Assembly: GCA_029263235.1 (NCBI GenBank)
Contig: JAJCXW010000240.1
Location: 1 to 36,714, forward strand
DNA length: 36,714 bases
Reading direction: 5' to 3'
DNA from: Acidimicrobiales bacterium
GTDB lineage: Bacteria > Actinomycetota > Acidimicrobiia > Acidimicrobiales > Aldehydirespiratoraceae
Made by a program: the position numbers and the translations under genes. The notes under the pieces were generated by a model, which saw only the letters and a list, made by a program, of their open reading frames with translations, was not told the DNA's origin and did not search any database. This document shows positions 26,077-34,967 of this stretch, piece after piece; within the stretch, counting starts at the first letter, position 1; each line of letters opens with the position of its first letter.

Positions 26077-27614
26077 CAGACGTCCTGAGGGGTCTGCTCC
26101 GTACCCGCGCCGGGAGCGATGAGGGGCCAAGGGTTCTCGCGTTCCATGGCCAGTGCCACGTCGAACAGGAGAGCGTCTTCGTGGTGACGGCCCATGATCT
26201 GCATACCGATGGGTAGGCCGTCGATGAGCCCGATCGGGACCGACACCGACGGGTTGCCGTAGATGTTGGCGGCAATCGTGAGTGCACCCATGTCGACGAC
26301 ATCGGGGTACTTCCGCGAGACCCAGGCGAGGAGCCGGCTCGGCATGCGTTGGGCGACGCTTCCACCCATGCGGGTCGCCCACATGAATCGCCGGAAGGCG
26401 AATGCCACCGCCGGGCTCGATTTCGCCGTATCGATGAAGCTCGACTCGGGGTTGCTCATGGTCGCCTCCGCCGCGAAGGCCGGCCCCGGGTTGGTGGCAC
26501 ATATCACCAGGTCAGCGGCATCGTAGGCCTCCGCGAACACCTCGTTGGCCTTCACACGCAGCTCCTCGGCCACCGCCGCGGTGCGAATGTTGTAGAGCGA
26601 CTGCGACAGGTGTATTCCGACCTGGATCTCTTCGGTCAGATCGTCGCGGCACTTGGGCCATAGATCGTCGAGTTCGGCCACCAACGTCGAGTTGTTGCCC
26701 ATCATCCACTGGGCGGTGAGGCGAGGAAGTCGTATCGGGTGATCGACGATCACCATTCCCGCTTGCCGGGCGAGATCTTCGGCCGCAGCGAGGGTGGCCT
26801 CTTCGACTCCAGGATCGAGCCTGACTCCGCTGAGGTCTGGCGCGATGATCACCCGCTTGCCCTTCAGTTCGTGGGAGCCCAACGACGACTCCCAGTCCCC
26901 GGAAGAAGGAATCGAGGTGGGATCGTGGGTGTCGTGCCCGGCACAAACGTCGTAGTAGCGCGCGGCGTCGCGTACGGATCTCGCCAGGCAGCCCATCACC
27001 ACCGTGCTGGGACGAATGAAGGCATGGGGGCCTCTAGGAATACGGCCGTAGGTTCCCTTCATGCCGACCAGCCCGTTGTAGGCCGCCGGTATCCGGATTG
27101 ATCCACCGCCATCTCCCCCGGATGCGATCGGCACCAGCCCTCCGGCTACGGCCGAGGCGCTGCCCGCCGATGATCCACCTGCGGTCCGGCCCTGACGCCA
27201 TGCGTTGTGAGTGACACCGTTGATCTTGGTGACACTGACGTTGAGGCCACCGAACTCGCTCGCTGTTGTCTGCCCCACCGGCACCGCGCCGCCCTTTCCG
27301 ATCAGGCGCGAGATCGCAGTCGCCGTGTGTTCGGCCTTTCGGCCCGCGAACACCAGCGATGCCTCGGTGAACGGCCAGCCGGCAACCGGGTCGAGTTCCT
27401 TGACACCCACGGGGACGCCACCGAACGGTTTCGATACGTCGGCCGATGCCGCACTCTCCAGGGCTTCCTCACCGTGCAGGTATGCGAACGCGTTCAGGTC
27501 GCTCTGGTCGATTGCGTCGAGAACCGCCTGGGTCTCCTCGACTGGTGACCGCTCGCCGCTTCTGAACGCCTCCACCAGCGAGCAGGCATCGCCTTGCCAT
27601 GGTTCGTCTGTCAT
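26076..27614 (-). CDS. Amidase signature family hydrolase
   Basis: A 512-residue amidase with the Ser-cisSer-Lys triad: K72 in GVPVGVKELDP, cis-Ser in GRTAGGSSAGS (about 147-148), and nucleophile S171 in GGDGGGSIRIPAA. It hydrolyses an amide, or possibly an aryl ester or carbamate. ATG 27614 was preferred to a TTG at 27632 because AGGA is suitably placed upstream. First gene of a tightly overlapping unit with two SDRs. Not a GatA: there is no gatB or gatC nearby. Confidence 0.88.
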   Translation of the reverse strand: MTDEPWQGDACSLVEAFRSGERSPVEETQAVLDAIDQSDLNAFAYLHGEEALESAASADVSKPFGGVPVGVKELDPVAGWPFTEASLVFAGRKAEHTATAISRLIGKGGAVPVGQTTASEFGGLNVSVTKINGVTHNAWRQGRTAGGSSAGSASAVAGGLVPIASGGDGGGSIRIPAAYNGLVGMKGTYGRIPRGPHAFIRPSTVVMGCLARSVRDAARYYDVCAGHDTHDPTSIPSSGDWESSLGSHELKGKRVIIAPDLSGVRLDPGVEEATLAAAEDLARQAGMVIVDHPIRLPRLTAQWMMGNNSTLVAELDDLWPKCRDDLTEEIQVGIHLSQSLYNIRTAAVAEELRVKANEVFAEAYDAADLVICATNPGPAFAAEATMSNPESSFIDTAKSSPAVAFAFRRFMWATRMGGSVAQRMPSRLLAWVSRKYPDVVDMGALTIAANIYGNPSVSVPIGLIDGLPIGMQIMGRHHEDALLFDVALAMERENPWPLIAPGAGTEQTPQDV

Positions 27615-27702
27615 CCACTGATCCTCGCGCAACTATTCGGTCTGACCCGATCCGGAACGTGGAACAATGTTCGCTCCTGTGGCAAATCGAAGGTGAGCAC
27701 CA

Positions 27703-28461
27703 ATGAGTGAAGTTCGTCCCCCCGACTCCCGTCCCGTGGCGGTTGTGGCCAACGCCAGCTTCTACGTTGGGCCACCGATAGCACTACTGCTCGCGTCACG
27801 GGGCTTCGATATCGTCGTCGGCGACCCTGTAGATGGGCTCGTGGACGACCTCGAATCGTTGGGTGCTGCGGTGGAGACAGTCCCGGGTGTGTTCGATCTG
27901 AGCAAGGCCGAGTCGTCCCAGCGCCTCGTCGACGCAGGCCTCGAGCGCTTCGGGCGGATCGACTCAGCGGTTGCCTTCTCCGGAAACGTGATCACGGGCG
28001 GCTTCATGGACTCGTCGCTCGACGACCTTCAAGAAGTCATGAACGGCAATATCGCGGCGCCGTACAACTTCCTGAAAGCTGTTCTGCCCCCGATGATCGA
28101 ACAGGGCGAAGGGCAAGTTCTCGTACTCACCAGCGCCACCGGCGCCAGTGTCACCCCAGCAGCACCGCTCTATTCAGCGACCCGGGCCGGAGCCAATCAT
28201 CTGATACGAAACGTGGCCGATGAGGTCGGTCGTCACGGTGTGCAGGTCAACGCCCTCGGCACCAATTACATGGACTTCGAGGAGTTCCTTCGGGCCACCG
28301 GAGCCAACAACCCGAAAGTCCGAGCCATGATCGAGAACATGGTGCCGATGAAGCGCCTCGGCACCCTCGACGAGTGTGCTGCGCTCTGCGTTGCCTTTCT
28401 CGACGGCACCAGCCGATTCGCCACCGGGCAGTTCATCTCGTTCGCTGGCGGGTCCAACTAG
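27703..28461 (+). CDS. Atypical SDR-family protein
   Basis: A 252-residue SDR-fold protein with unusual key motifs. The cofactor glycine motif TGxxxGxG is replaced by ANASFYVGPP, the usual NNAG by AFSGNV, and the catalytic YxxxK by YSATR (Lys to Arg). The rest aligns with SDRs: the C-terminal PMKRLGTLDECA and a terminal FISFAGGSN. It may have altered cofactor use or be non-catalytic. The 3' end overlaps the convergent MocR-type gene by 29 bp. The 88-bp upstream gap, shared with the divergent amidase, holds no obvious regulatory motif. Confidence 0.8.
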   Translation: MSEVRPPDSRPVAVVANASFYVGPPIALLLASRGFDIVVGDPVDGLVDDLESLGAAVETVPGVFDLSKAESSQRLVDAGLERFGRIDSAVAFSGNVITGGFMDSSLDDLQEVMNGNIAAPYNFLKAVLPPMIEQGEGQVLVLTSATGASVTPAAPLYSATRAGANHLIRNVADEVGRHGVQVNALGTNYMDFEEFLRATGANNPKVRAMIENMVPMKRLGTLDECAALCVAFLDGTSRFATGQFISFAGGSN

Positions 28462-29857
28462 CAGCCAACCGAGCCACTCCTTCATCGAGCTCGCTGAGGG
28501 ATCGATCAAAGCAGATCCGGATGTGACGGTCGGGGCCCCGAGCTGGCCGCGCCATCGACCCGGCCATGACGACCACTCCTGCTTCAGCCGCTCGCGTGAC
28601 GAAAGGTCCGGCATCGTCGAGTGGCAGCATTACCCAGGCACACAATCCGCCACTGGCTTCGGGCACCTCCCAGCTCGGCAATGCGGCAGCAAGTCCGCTG
28701 CGAAGATGGCGTGACTTCTCAGCGAGGCTCGTCCGACGGTCGCTGATCAGTTCGTCGAAACGGTCGAGGATCTGGAGCGCTATCAACTGAGCCGGTATCG
28801 AGGTGCCCAACTCCAGGTGAGAACGGTGATGCTGTAGCTCGTCACAGATCGGCCCGGTGGCCCGGATCCAGCCCACTCGAAGGCCTCCCCAGGCGATCTT
28901 GGAGAGCGAGCCGATCGAGATCACGGTGGCCTTTCGACACAGAGACCCGAGGGACGGCGGCCGCTGTTCCGGACCGAGATCGGCGAGGGTCTCGTCGACT
29001 ATCACCACGGCCTCGCTTTGGTCGAGCACAGCGGCAAGCTCACCCAGGCGGCTCGACGAGGTTGTCTCACCGGTGGGTGCGTGCACTGTCGGCATTATGT
29101 AGACCAGCCGGGGATGCTGCCTCCTGAGAAGATCGTCGAGCACCTCGGGATCAACTCCCTCTGAGTCACGGGGGACGACGACCGGTTTGGCTCTGGCGGT
29201 CTTTATCAGGTCGAGCACACCTCCGTAGGTGTATTCCTCCACTACGACTCGGTCGCCTGCAGTGATCACCGCTCCGATGGTCAACGCAAGGGCACTATGG
29301 GCGCCGGGAGTCACGATGACATCGTCCGAATCGGTTCGCAGACCCACCGCACCAAACCGCTTCGCTATTCGTTCGCGCAACTGGGGAAGGCCGAGGGGGT
29401 CATATCCATGGGAAGGCGACACGGACATCAGGTCGCCGAGATCGATCCCGACCGGGCCGAGATGCGAAGCGTCCGGCGGTGCGGCTGCGGCCAGGTTGAT
29501 GCCGCTGTCGACCAGCACCACCTCCGCCATGGTCGAGACTTCTCTTGAGGGCTGTCGAGCCTTGGCGACCCAAGTGCCGCTCCCACGACGCGACTCGACC
29601 AGACCTTGGGCCCGTAGGTCGTCGATCGCTGTGGTGACCGTGGGGCGACTCACCGAGAGGGCCTGCGCCAGGTTGCGTTCGGACGGTAGACGGGTGCCCT
29701 GCACCAGGAGATCGCCGACGATGAGGGTTCTCAGGGCCAGGCTGAGTCGCCGAGCGAGGTTCCTTCTGACCGACTGATCGCTCGACGGAGCGGCCCAATC
29801 AGGGCCGAGGAGCACGGTGAGTTCGTCGGGTTCCACGAGTAGCTTCAATCCTGCCAA
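28433..29857 (-). CDS. MocR-type transcriptional regulator (GntR wHTH + aminotransferase fold)
   Basis: A 474-residue protein with an N-terminal GntR winged helix (about 30-95, including TRLPSERNLAQALSVSRPTVTTAI) and a C-terminal class I aminotransferase-like domain with a PLP lysine in SIGSLSKIAWGGLRVGW. MocR regulators sense PLP or amino compounds and often control a divergent neighbour, here an aminotransferase starting 41 bp away. The start is TTG 29857, without a strong ribosome site. The 3' end overlaps the SDR by 29 bp. Confidence 0.88.
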   Translation of the reverse strand: MAGLKLLVEPDELTVLLGPDWAAPSSDQSVRRNLARRLSLALRTLIVGDLLVQGTRLPSERNLAQALSVSRPTVTTAIDDLRAQGLVESRRGSGTWVAKARQPSREVSTMAEVVLVDSGINLAAAAPPDASHLGPVGIDLGDLMSVSPSHGYDPLGLPQLRERIAKRFGAVGLRTDSDDVIVTPGAHSALALTIGAVITAGDRVVVEEYTYGGVLDLIKTARAKPVVVPRDSEGVDPEVLDDLLRRQHPRLVYIMPTVHAPTGETTSSSRLGELAAVLDQSEAVVIVDETLADLGPEQRPPSLGSLCRKATVISIGSLSKIAWGGLRVGWIRATGPICDELQHHRSHLELGTSIPAQLIALQILDRFDELISDRRTSLAEKSRHLRSGLAAALPSWEVPEASGGLCAWVMLPLDDAGPFVTRAAEAGVVVMAGSMARPARGPDRHIRICFDRSLSELDEGVARLAASWTRQRTR

Positions 29858-29858
29858 T

Positions 29859-29882
29859 TGGCCAGTGACTTACCTAGCCACT
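29859..29882. promoter_or_regulatory. Possible MocR operator: imperfect direct repeat
   Basis: The 41-bp gap between the divergent regulator and aminotransferase contains TGGCCAGT (29859-29866) and TAGCCACT (29875-29882), matching at 6 of 8 positions and spaced 16 bp start to start. MocR proteins such as GabR bind direct repeats, so this is a candidate site. The gap is so short that both promoters must overlap it. Confidence 0.35.
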
Positions 29883-29898
29883 TTCAATACGGTACGGC

Positions 29899-31116
29899 AT
29901 GGCAGGATCCACCGCACCCCGAACAAGTCAGCCCCTCGACACCGAAGCAATGCTTTCCGTATCGAGCCGACACGCCAAGTCGTCGGCTATCCGTGACCTG
30001 CTCGTTCACGCCAAGCGACCGGGGGTTATCTCGCTCGCCGGAGGACTGCCGGCCGCCGACCTGTTTCCCACCGAGCGACTCGCAGGCATGACCACATCGA
30101 TCGTCTCGGACCCTCGAGTCCTTCAATACGGACTCACCGAAGGGGAGGTCGATCTTCGCGAGTGGGTCGCAGCCCACCACTCTCAGCTCGGCGGCCCGTC
30201 CTACGCCGTCGACGACGTGCAGATCGTCTCGGGGTCTCAACAGGGACTCGATCTGATTTCCAGGGTCCTTCTCGACCCCGGCGACGTTGTGGTGGTGGCC
30301 GATCCCGAGTACTTGGGGGCCATCGGCGCGTTCCGACAGCGTCAGGTCGACCTGGTGTCGATTCCGGTCGATGCCTACGGGATCGACGTCCCGGTCCTCG
30401 AGGACCGGCTTAGCAAAGGTCTAAGACCCAAGTGCGTGTATCTGATTCCGGAGTTCCACAATCCGACTGGCACATCGATCAGCATTGATCGGCTGACCAT
30501 GCTGGCTCGGCTCTCCGATGAGTACGGTTTTCTCGTGATCGAGGACAATCCCTACGGTCAACTCAGGTTCGACGGCGACCCCGTGCCGAGCCTCGCGTCG
30601 CTGACAGCGAACGTCGTCCAATGCCGCACCATCTCCAAGACGATCGCCCCCGGCCTCCGGGTCGCCTGGATGGTTGGTCCGGCTTGGCTGATCGACGCGG
30701 TACGAATCGCCAAGCAGAGCGCCGACCTCCACACATCGACCGTCACCCAGCGCATGGCCCTTTCGATCATGAGCGACGACGAATGGTATGCCGCCCACAT
30801 CGCCGGCCTCGTCCCCCACTACCGGGAGCGACGCGACGCACTCTCCGAAGCGCTCAGTCAGATGCTCCCGGAGGCCCGGTTCAATCGGCCGTCGGGCGGG
30901 ATGTTCCTGTGGGTCGAGTTGGGTGACGGCCCCGATACGAACAAGCTCCTTCCTCTGGCACTCGATGAAGGGGTCGCCTTCGTTCCCGGCGCCGCTTTCG
31001 CCGTGTCGAGGGCGGCAGACCAAGCCATGCGCCTGAGCTACTCGACCGCCACGCCGGAGACGCTCACTGAAGGGGTCGCAAGGCTCTCGATCGCGATCCG
31101 GAAGTCGGTTCGCTGA
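29899..31116 (+). CDS. Class I/II PLP aminotransferase (2-aminoadipate/LysN-like)
   Basis: A 405-residue fold-type I aminotransferase. VISLAGGLPAADLFP near the N-terminus, PEFHNPTGTSIS, EDNPYGQLRF, and the PLP lysine in TISKTIAPGLRVAWMVG match the LysN / MocR-related aminotransferase group, which uses 2-aminoadipate, aromatic or branched-chain amino acids. ATG 29899 lies 41 bp from the divergent MocR-type regulator, which probably controls it. The true substrate is open. Confidence 0.88.
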   Translation: MAGSTAPRTSQPLDTEAMLSVSSRHAKSSAIRDLLVHAKRPGVISLAGGLPAADLFPTERLAGMTTSIVSDPRVLQYGLTEGEVDLREWVAAHHSQLGGPSYAVDDVQIVSGSQQGLDLISRVLLDPGDVVVVADPEYLGAIGAFRQRQVDLVSIPVDAYGIDVPVLEDRLSKGLRPKCVYLIPEFHNPTGTSISIDRLTMLARLSDEYGFLVIEDNPYGQLRFDGDPVPSLASLTANVVQCRTISKTIAPGLRVAWMVGPAWLIDAVRIAKQSADLHTSTVTQRMALSIMSDDEWYAAHIAGLVPHYRERRDALSEALSQMLPEARFNRPSGGMFLWVELGDGPDTNKLLPLALDEGVAFVPGAAFAVSRAADQAMRLSYSTATPETLTEGVARLSIAIRKSVR

Positions 31117-31143
31117 GCTCTCGATTCGGCTACCGTCAGCGGC

Positions 31144-32691
31144 GTGCCGAGGTGGAGTGTTCGAACGAAGAGGTTGGTGCTGGCAGGGGCGGCCCTCCTG
31201 GGGGCTCTGCTCTTGGTGTCCGTGGTGATACCACCCTCCACTCGCGGCCCCCGAGACTCCGCCTCCAACATTCCAACGTCCACCACCACGGTGGCGCCGA
31301 CGACAACCCCCGCACCCACCACGTCGACCACTACAACCACAACCACTACCACCGAGCCGCCTTACGACGGCTGGGTAGATCCGGAAACATCCGGCACCCG
31401 CTGGGGAGAGACCGTCGAAGGTCTCCTGACCTTCAGAGGCAACCCAACCCGAACCTTCTACGGAGAGGGTCCGATACCGGAGCAGCCCGAGATCATCTGG
31501 CGTTTCCCCGACAGCCCCATGTGCTCCCCCTCATCCAGCGGCGGTGAGGTGATCACTTGGTGTGGCACCGGATGGACCGGCCAGCCATCGATATTCGAGA
31601 AGGACGGCCGAATCTGGACCGCCTTCGGGGCCTACAGCCGAGCCATCCACGTGCTCGACGCCGACACCGGCGAACGAATCCTCCCCGACTTCCCCACCGG
31701 CGACATCATCAAGGGGTCGGTCACCATCGATCCCGACGGTTTCCCCCTCCTCTACACCGGCAGTCGCGACAACTTCTACCGTGTCATCGCCCTCGACCGC
31801 GACGAACAGGTCGAACTCTGGAAGTTGTCGGCCTCAGCAGTGTCGCCGACCCTCTGGAACAACGACTGGGACGGCGCCGGTCTCATCATCGACGACCACC
31901 TCTTCATCGGTGGCGAGAACTCGCAATTTCACATCGTCAAGCTCAACCGCGGTTACGACCCCGACGGATTGGTGAGCGTCGACCCCGAGCTCGTCTTCAA
32001 TGCCCCCGGATGGGACGACGAGCTCATCGGAGCGGTGGGTCGAAACGTCTCGATCGAGAATTCGGTTGCCATAAGCGGAAACACCGTCTATTTCGCCAAC
32101 TCAGGCGGACTCGTCCAAGGGTGGGACATCACCGGACTCACCGACGGAGTCGAGCCGACTCGAGTCTTCAGGTACTGGGCCGGCGACGACATCGACGCCT
32201 CGATCGTGATCGACGACGAGGGGATGCTCTATGTGGGCGTGGAGTACGAACGAGGCACCGAGAGATCACGCACCGAGGGTCAGGTCATCAAGCTCGACCC
32301 GTCCCGGCCTGACGACCCAAGGGTTTGGGGCGTCGATGCCCGGCCCCGGCTCGACTCGGGGGTCTGGGCCACACCCGGAATTGTTCGCGACCTGATCATC
32401 GTTCCCACCGACACTGGTGAAATCCTCGGCATCGATCGAGCGACCGGCGAGGTGCGCTGGCGCAAACAACTTCCCGGACCGACCTGGTCATCGCCTGTGA
32501 TCGTCGACGACGTGTGGATCGAAGGCGACTGTTCCGGGGTGCTGCACGGGTTCGACGTGTCGGACACCACCATCGACCCGCCTGAGCTGTGGAGCGTCGA
32601 GCTTGGCGGCTGCATCGAGTCCACCCCCGCCGTCTGGCGGGGCCACATCGTGGTCGGAACCAGATCGGGCTACGTCTACGGCATCGGCTAG
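31144..32691 (+). CDS. Membrane-anchored PQQ-like beta-propeller protein
   Basis: A 515-residue protein: short basic N-terminus, one transmembrane helix (about 10-30), a Thr/Pro-rich linker including nine consecutive Thr (31321-31353), and an extracytoplasmic repeat domain. The repeats (VLDADTGERI, VIALDRDEQVELWKL, ILGIDRATGEVRWRK, YVYGIG) are PQQ/WD-like propeller blades; a TFRGNPTRTFYG motif opens the domain. Cysteines in PMCSP, TWCGTG, EGDCSG and GGCIES could form disulfides. No enzyme signature is seen, so a scaffold or sensing role outside the cell is likely. Start GTG 31144 lacks a clear ribosome site. Confidence 0.82.
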   Translation: MPRWSVRTKRLVLAGAALLGALLLVSVVIPPSTRGPRDSASNIPTSTTTVAPTTTPAPTTSTTTTTTTTTEPPYDGWVDPETSGTRWGETVEGLLTFRGNPTRTFYGEGPIPEQPEIIWRFPDSPMCSPSSSGGEVITWCGTGWTGQPSIFEKDGRIWTAFGAYSRAIHVLDADTGERILPDFPTGDIIKGSVTIDPDGFPLLYTGSRDNFYRVIALDRDEQVELWKLSASAVSPTLWNNDWDGAGLIIDDHLFIGGENSQFHIVKLNRGYDPDGLVSVDPELVFNAPGWDDELIGAVGRNVSIENSVAISGNTVYFANSGGLVQGWDITGLTDGVEPTRVFRYWAGDDIDASIVIDDEGMLYVGVEYERGTERSRTEGQVIKLDPSRPDDPRVWGVDARPRLDSGVWATPGIVRDLIIVPTDTGEILGIDRATGEVRWRKQLPGPTWSSPVIVDDVWIEGDCSGVLHGFDVSDTTIDPPELWSVELGGCIESTPAVWRGHIVVGTRSGYVYGIG

Positions 32692-32788
32692 GTGGCCGAG
32701 CGGATGGGATGGCGGCCGTCGCTGCCAGTCCGAATCCACGGCCCCTGTCAACTAGGGTCTCGGGTGTGACAAGGCTTGGTCAGTCCTG

Positions 32789-33454
32789 ATGGATGTCGGC
32801 ACCGGAGAGCTGGTGCTCCGCCTGCTGTTGGCGGCCGTGCTCGGTTCGATTCTCGGCTACGAACGCGAGGCCAGAAGCAAGACGGCCGGGCTGCGAACCC
32901 ACACTCTCGTCGCCCTCGGTGCTGCCATGTTCACCATCTCGGGAGCGTTTGGTGTCGAGGGAGTGACTTCGGACCCGAATCGCGTTGCGGCCCAGGTCGT
33001 CACCGGAATCGGTTTCATCGGGGCCGGCACGATCGTTCGGAGCGGCTTCAATGTCACCGGGCTCACCACCGCCGCCACCCTCTGGATGGCCGCAGCTCTC
33101 GGTATCGGAGCTGCAGTCGGACTCTACGAGGTCGCCATCGTGGGCGGCCTCATCGCTCTGGCCTCGCTCTTGCTTCTCGGTTCGCTCCGACCCTCACGAC
33201 TCTGGCGACACCGGCGCCGACTCGAACTCCTCTATCAGCCGGGCCACGGCACACTCGGGCCGCTCTACTCGGCGGTGCAGGGCGCCGGAGGCGAAGTGAA
33301 GCAGATGTGGATGTCTGAGGAGAACGGACTCCGCCACATGACCATGTCGTTGGCCAACGTCAGAGAGGACGACTTCTCCGGCCTCATCGAGATGTTGTCC
33401 GAACGCGAAGAGGTGCTCGAGATTTTCCCACCGGCAACCATCCGGGGCGGATAG
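32789..33454 (+). CDS. MgtC/SapB family membrane protein
   Basis: A 221-residue protein. The N-terminal half has about four helices with the MgtC signature GYEREARSKTAGLRTHTLVALGAA (split by charge pattern GYERE and KTAGLRTH) and GIGFIGAGTIV; the soluble C-terminal half (about 140-221) is the ACT-like cytoplasmic domain. Family members are linked to magnesium limitation and control of ATP synthase or membrane potential. ATG 32789 lies 97 bp after the propeller gene; a strong hairpin overlaps its stop. Confidence 0.88.
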   Translation: MDVGTGELVLRLLLAAVLGSILGYEREARSKTAGLRTHTLVALGAAMFTISGAFGVEGVTSDPNRVAAQVVTGIGFIGAGTIVRSGFNVTGLTTAATLWMAAALGIGAAVGLYEVAIVGGLIALASLLLLGSLRPSRLWRHRRRLELLYQPGHGTLGPLYSAVQGAGGEVKQMWMSEENGLRHMTMSLANVREDDFSGLIEMLSEREEVLEIFPPATIRGG

Positions 33455-33464
33455 CCGCCCCGGA
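33441..33464. terminator. Strong GC hairpin between convergent genes
   Basis: A perfect 10-bp stem, TCCGGGGCGG (33441-33450) with CCGCCCCGGA (33455-33464), and a 4-nt loop ATAG that contains the stop codon (33452-33454) of the MgtC gene. It lies just before the convergent lipoprotein stop at 33485. Likely a bidirectional terminator without a T-tract, as is common in GC-rich actinobacteria. Confidence 0.6.
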
Positions 33465-33484
33465 TCGGATGCCGCGGTCCGCCG

Positions 33485-34921
33485 TCAGGGAGCCCACTGA
33501 TCGATGATCAAGGCCACGATCACCGGCACTCCATTTTCGTAGTCGACTGAGACGTACCAGGTCGTCCAGTCGAGTCCGTCGAACTGCGGATCGTCGCCAG
33601 AGTCATAGACGCCGACGTAGTTGAACGACTCGAAGACGAAGGGGATTGCGGCTTCAGGAATTCGGCCGTTGCCGCCGGCGATCGGCTCGTTGGTGGAGAG
33701 CTCGGTGTCAGGGTCGTCATAGACCGAGACGAAGCTGTCGGCCACCGCCTCGCTGAACGTACGTCCGGGGATTTGTTCGAACTCCGGGCTGTCCGGTCCG
33801 AGGGCGTTCGAGGGCCACTGGTAGGTGGTGGGATCAGTCAGAATCGTCGAAAGGTCGTCCGGCGAGAACCTGATCGGCTCACCGTGATGCGAAACGAAGA
33901 GGCCACGCTGAGAGGTCACGAGGCGAAGGTCGCCGTCGTCGACAACCATGGCAGTGAACTCTTCGAGAAGGTCGGTGACCGCAGGATCTTCACTGAAGTC
34001 CACCGGCCTCACTACAGCGGCGAGGAAGTGCCTGTTCAGCCAGAACTGTCCGACCGGAGTTTCGACCTGCACCCAAACCGAAGAGCCCTCGACCTGCTCG
34101 AGACCAGTGAGTTCAACGACGACACCTGGCGCCAACGAGCCGATGATCGCCGAACCGGTGCCCGGGGCAACCCGAACGTTGAGCACATCATCTTCGGTCA
34201 CCAAAGCGACCCGTCCGAGGCTGGATGGATCGACTCCGGTGAGATCAGCAATGTCGGCCTGGGTCCACGCCTCAGAGTCGCTCGGGTCGGGCCCGGCGAT
34301 GATCGGAAGAATCGTCGTGTAGTCGCTGCCATCAACCGGGTCACCGAGGACGACGCCCTCTCCCGAGAACACCTCGACCGGCTGCCCATCGAGATGGAAC
34401 AGAACCTCGTCGACGGAGTCGTACTGGGTCAGTGTGTAGACGACCTGCGCTAACCGGCTCAGGATTGCGAATGATCCACCTCCGGATTCGAACTCCCGCG
34501 ACAGATCGATGGTGGCCAGACCGCCCTCGATCGTGAGACCGAGCAAGAGCGTGTCCGACGGTAGAGCCGTCGACAAGTCGTTGTCGGCTTCGGCGTCCGT
34601 CGGCCCGGCAATGAGGGCGCGTATGGCGTTCGCTGCCACATCCGGGGTGTCGACTGCTCGCACCACTGCCTGCGCTGTCACGCCGTCTCGTACCAGGTAG
34701 ATCTGTGTGAACACCTGATCGGCCCGATCGATAGGCACGGTCGTTGTTGTCGTGGTTGTTGTGGTGACCGGTTTGTCACCCGGGACAGTGCTGGTGGTGG
34801 TCACGCTCGAGGGGTCGTCGCTGGGGGCGATGGTCACCGGACCGGCGTTGCCCGTGTCGTTGTTGCCGCAGGCGGTGGCGAGCAGGGCCAGAACGAAGAG
34901 GGTGGGTATGAATCGTTTCAT
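33485..34921 (-). CDS. LpqB-like lipoprotein with GerMN and SH3-like domains
   Basis: A 478-residue lipoprotein: signal peptide with LLATAC lipobox (C18), a Thr-rich linker with about ten Thr (34739-34768), a GerMN domain (about 65-195, including IRALIAGPT and GLATIDLSREF), an SH3-like segment (about 245-305: LNVRVAPGTGSAIIGSLAPG) and a C-terminal domain of unknown type. In mycobacteria LpqB (GerMN plus propeller) is encoded after mtrA-mtrB and modulates MtrB. The order response regulator - kinase - GerMN lipoprotein is the same here, but the propeller is replaced. A strong GGAGG site precedes ATG 34921. Confidence 0.85.
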   Translation of the reverse strand: MKRFIPTLFVLALLATACGNNDTGNAGPVTIAPSDDPSSVTTTSTVPGDKPVTTTTTTTTTVPIDRADQVFTQIYLVRDGVTAQAVVRAVDTPDVAANAIRALIAGPTDAEADNDLSTALPSDTLLLGLTIEGGLATIDLSREFESGGGSFAILSRLAQVVYTLTQYDSVDEVLFHLDGQPVEVFSGEGVVLGDPVDGSDYTTILPIIAGPDPSDSEAWTQADIADLTGVDPSSLGRVALVTEDDVLNVRVAPGTGSAIIGSLAPGVVVELTGLEQVEGSSVWVQVETPVGQFWLNRHFLAAVVRPVDFSEDPAVTDLLEEFTAMVVDDGDLRLVTSQRGLFVSHHGEPIRFSPDDLSTILTDPTTYQWPSNALGPDSPEFEQIPGRTFSEAVADSFVSVYDDPDTELSTNEPIAGGNGRIPEAAIPFVFESFNYVGVYDSGDDPQFDGLDWTTWYVSVDYENGVPVIVALIIDQWAP

Positions 34922-34967
34922 GATGTCCTCCGAAGTACTCGGTATCTGTACTCACAGACTGCGCCGA

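Noticed and set aside
25330-26502. 390-residue version of the SDR ending at 25330
   Set aside because: The first 142 residues are an alternative frame of the amidase; SDR similarity begins at ATG 26076.
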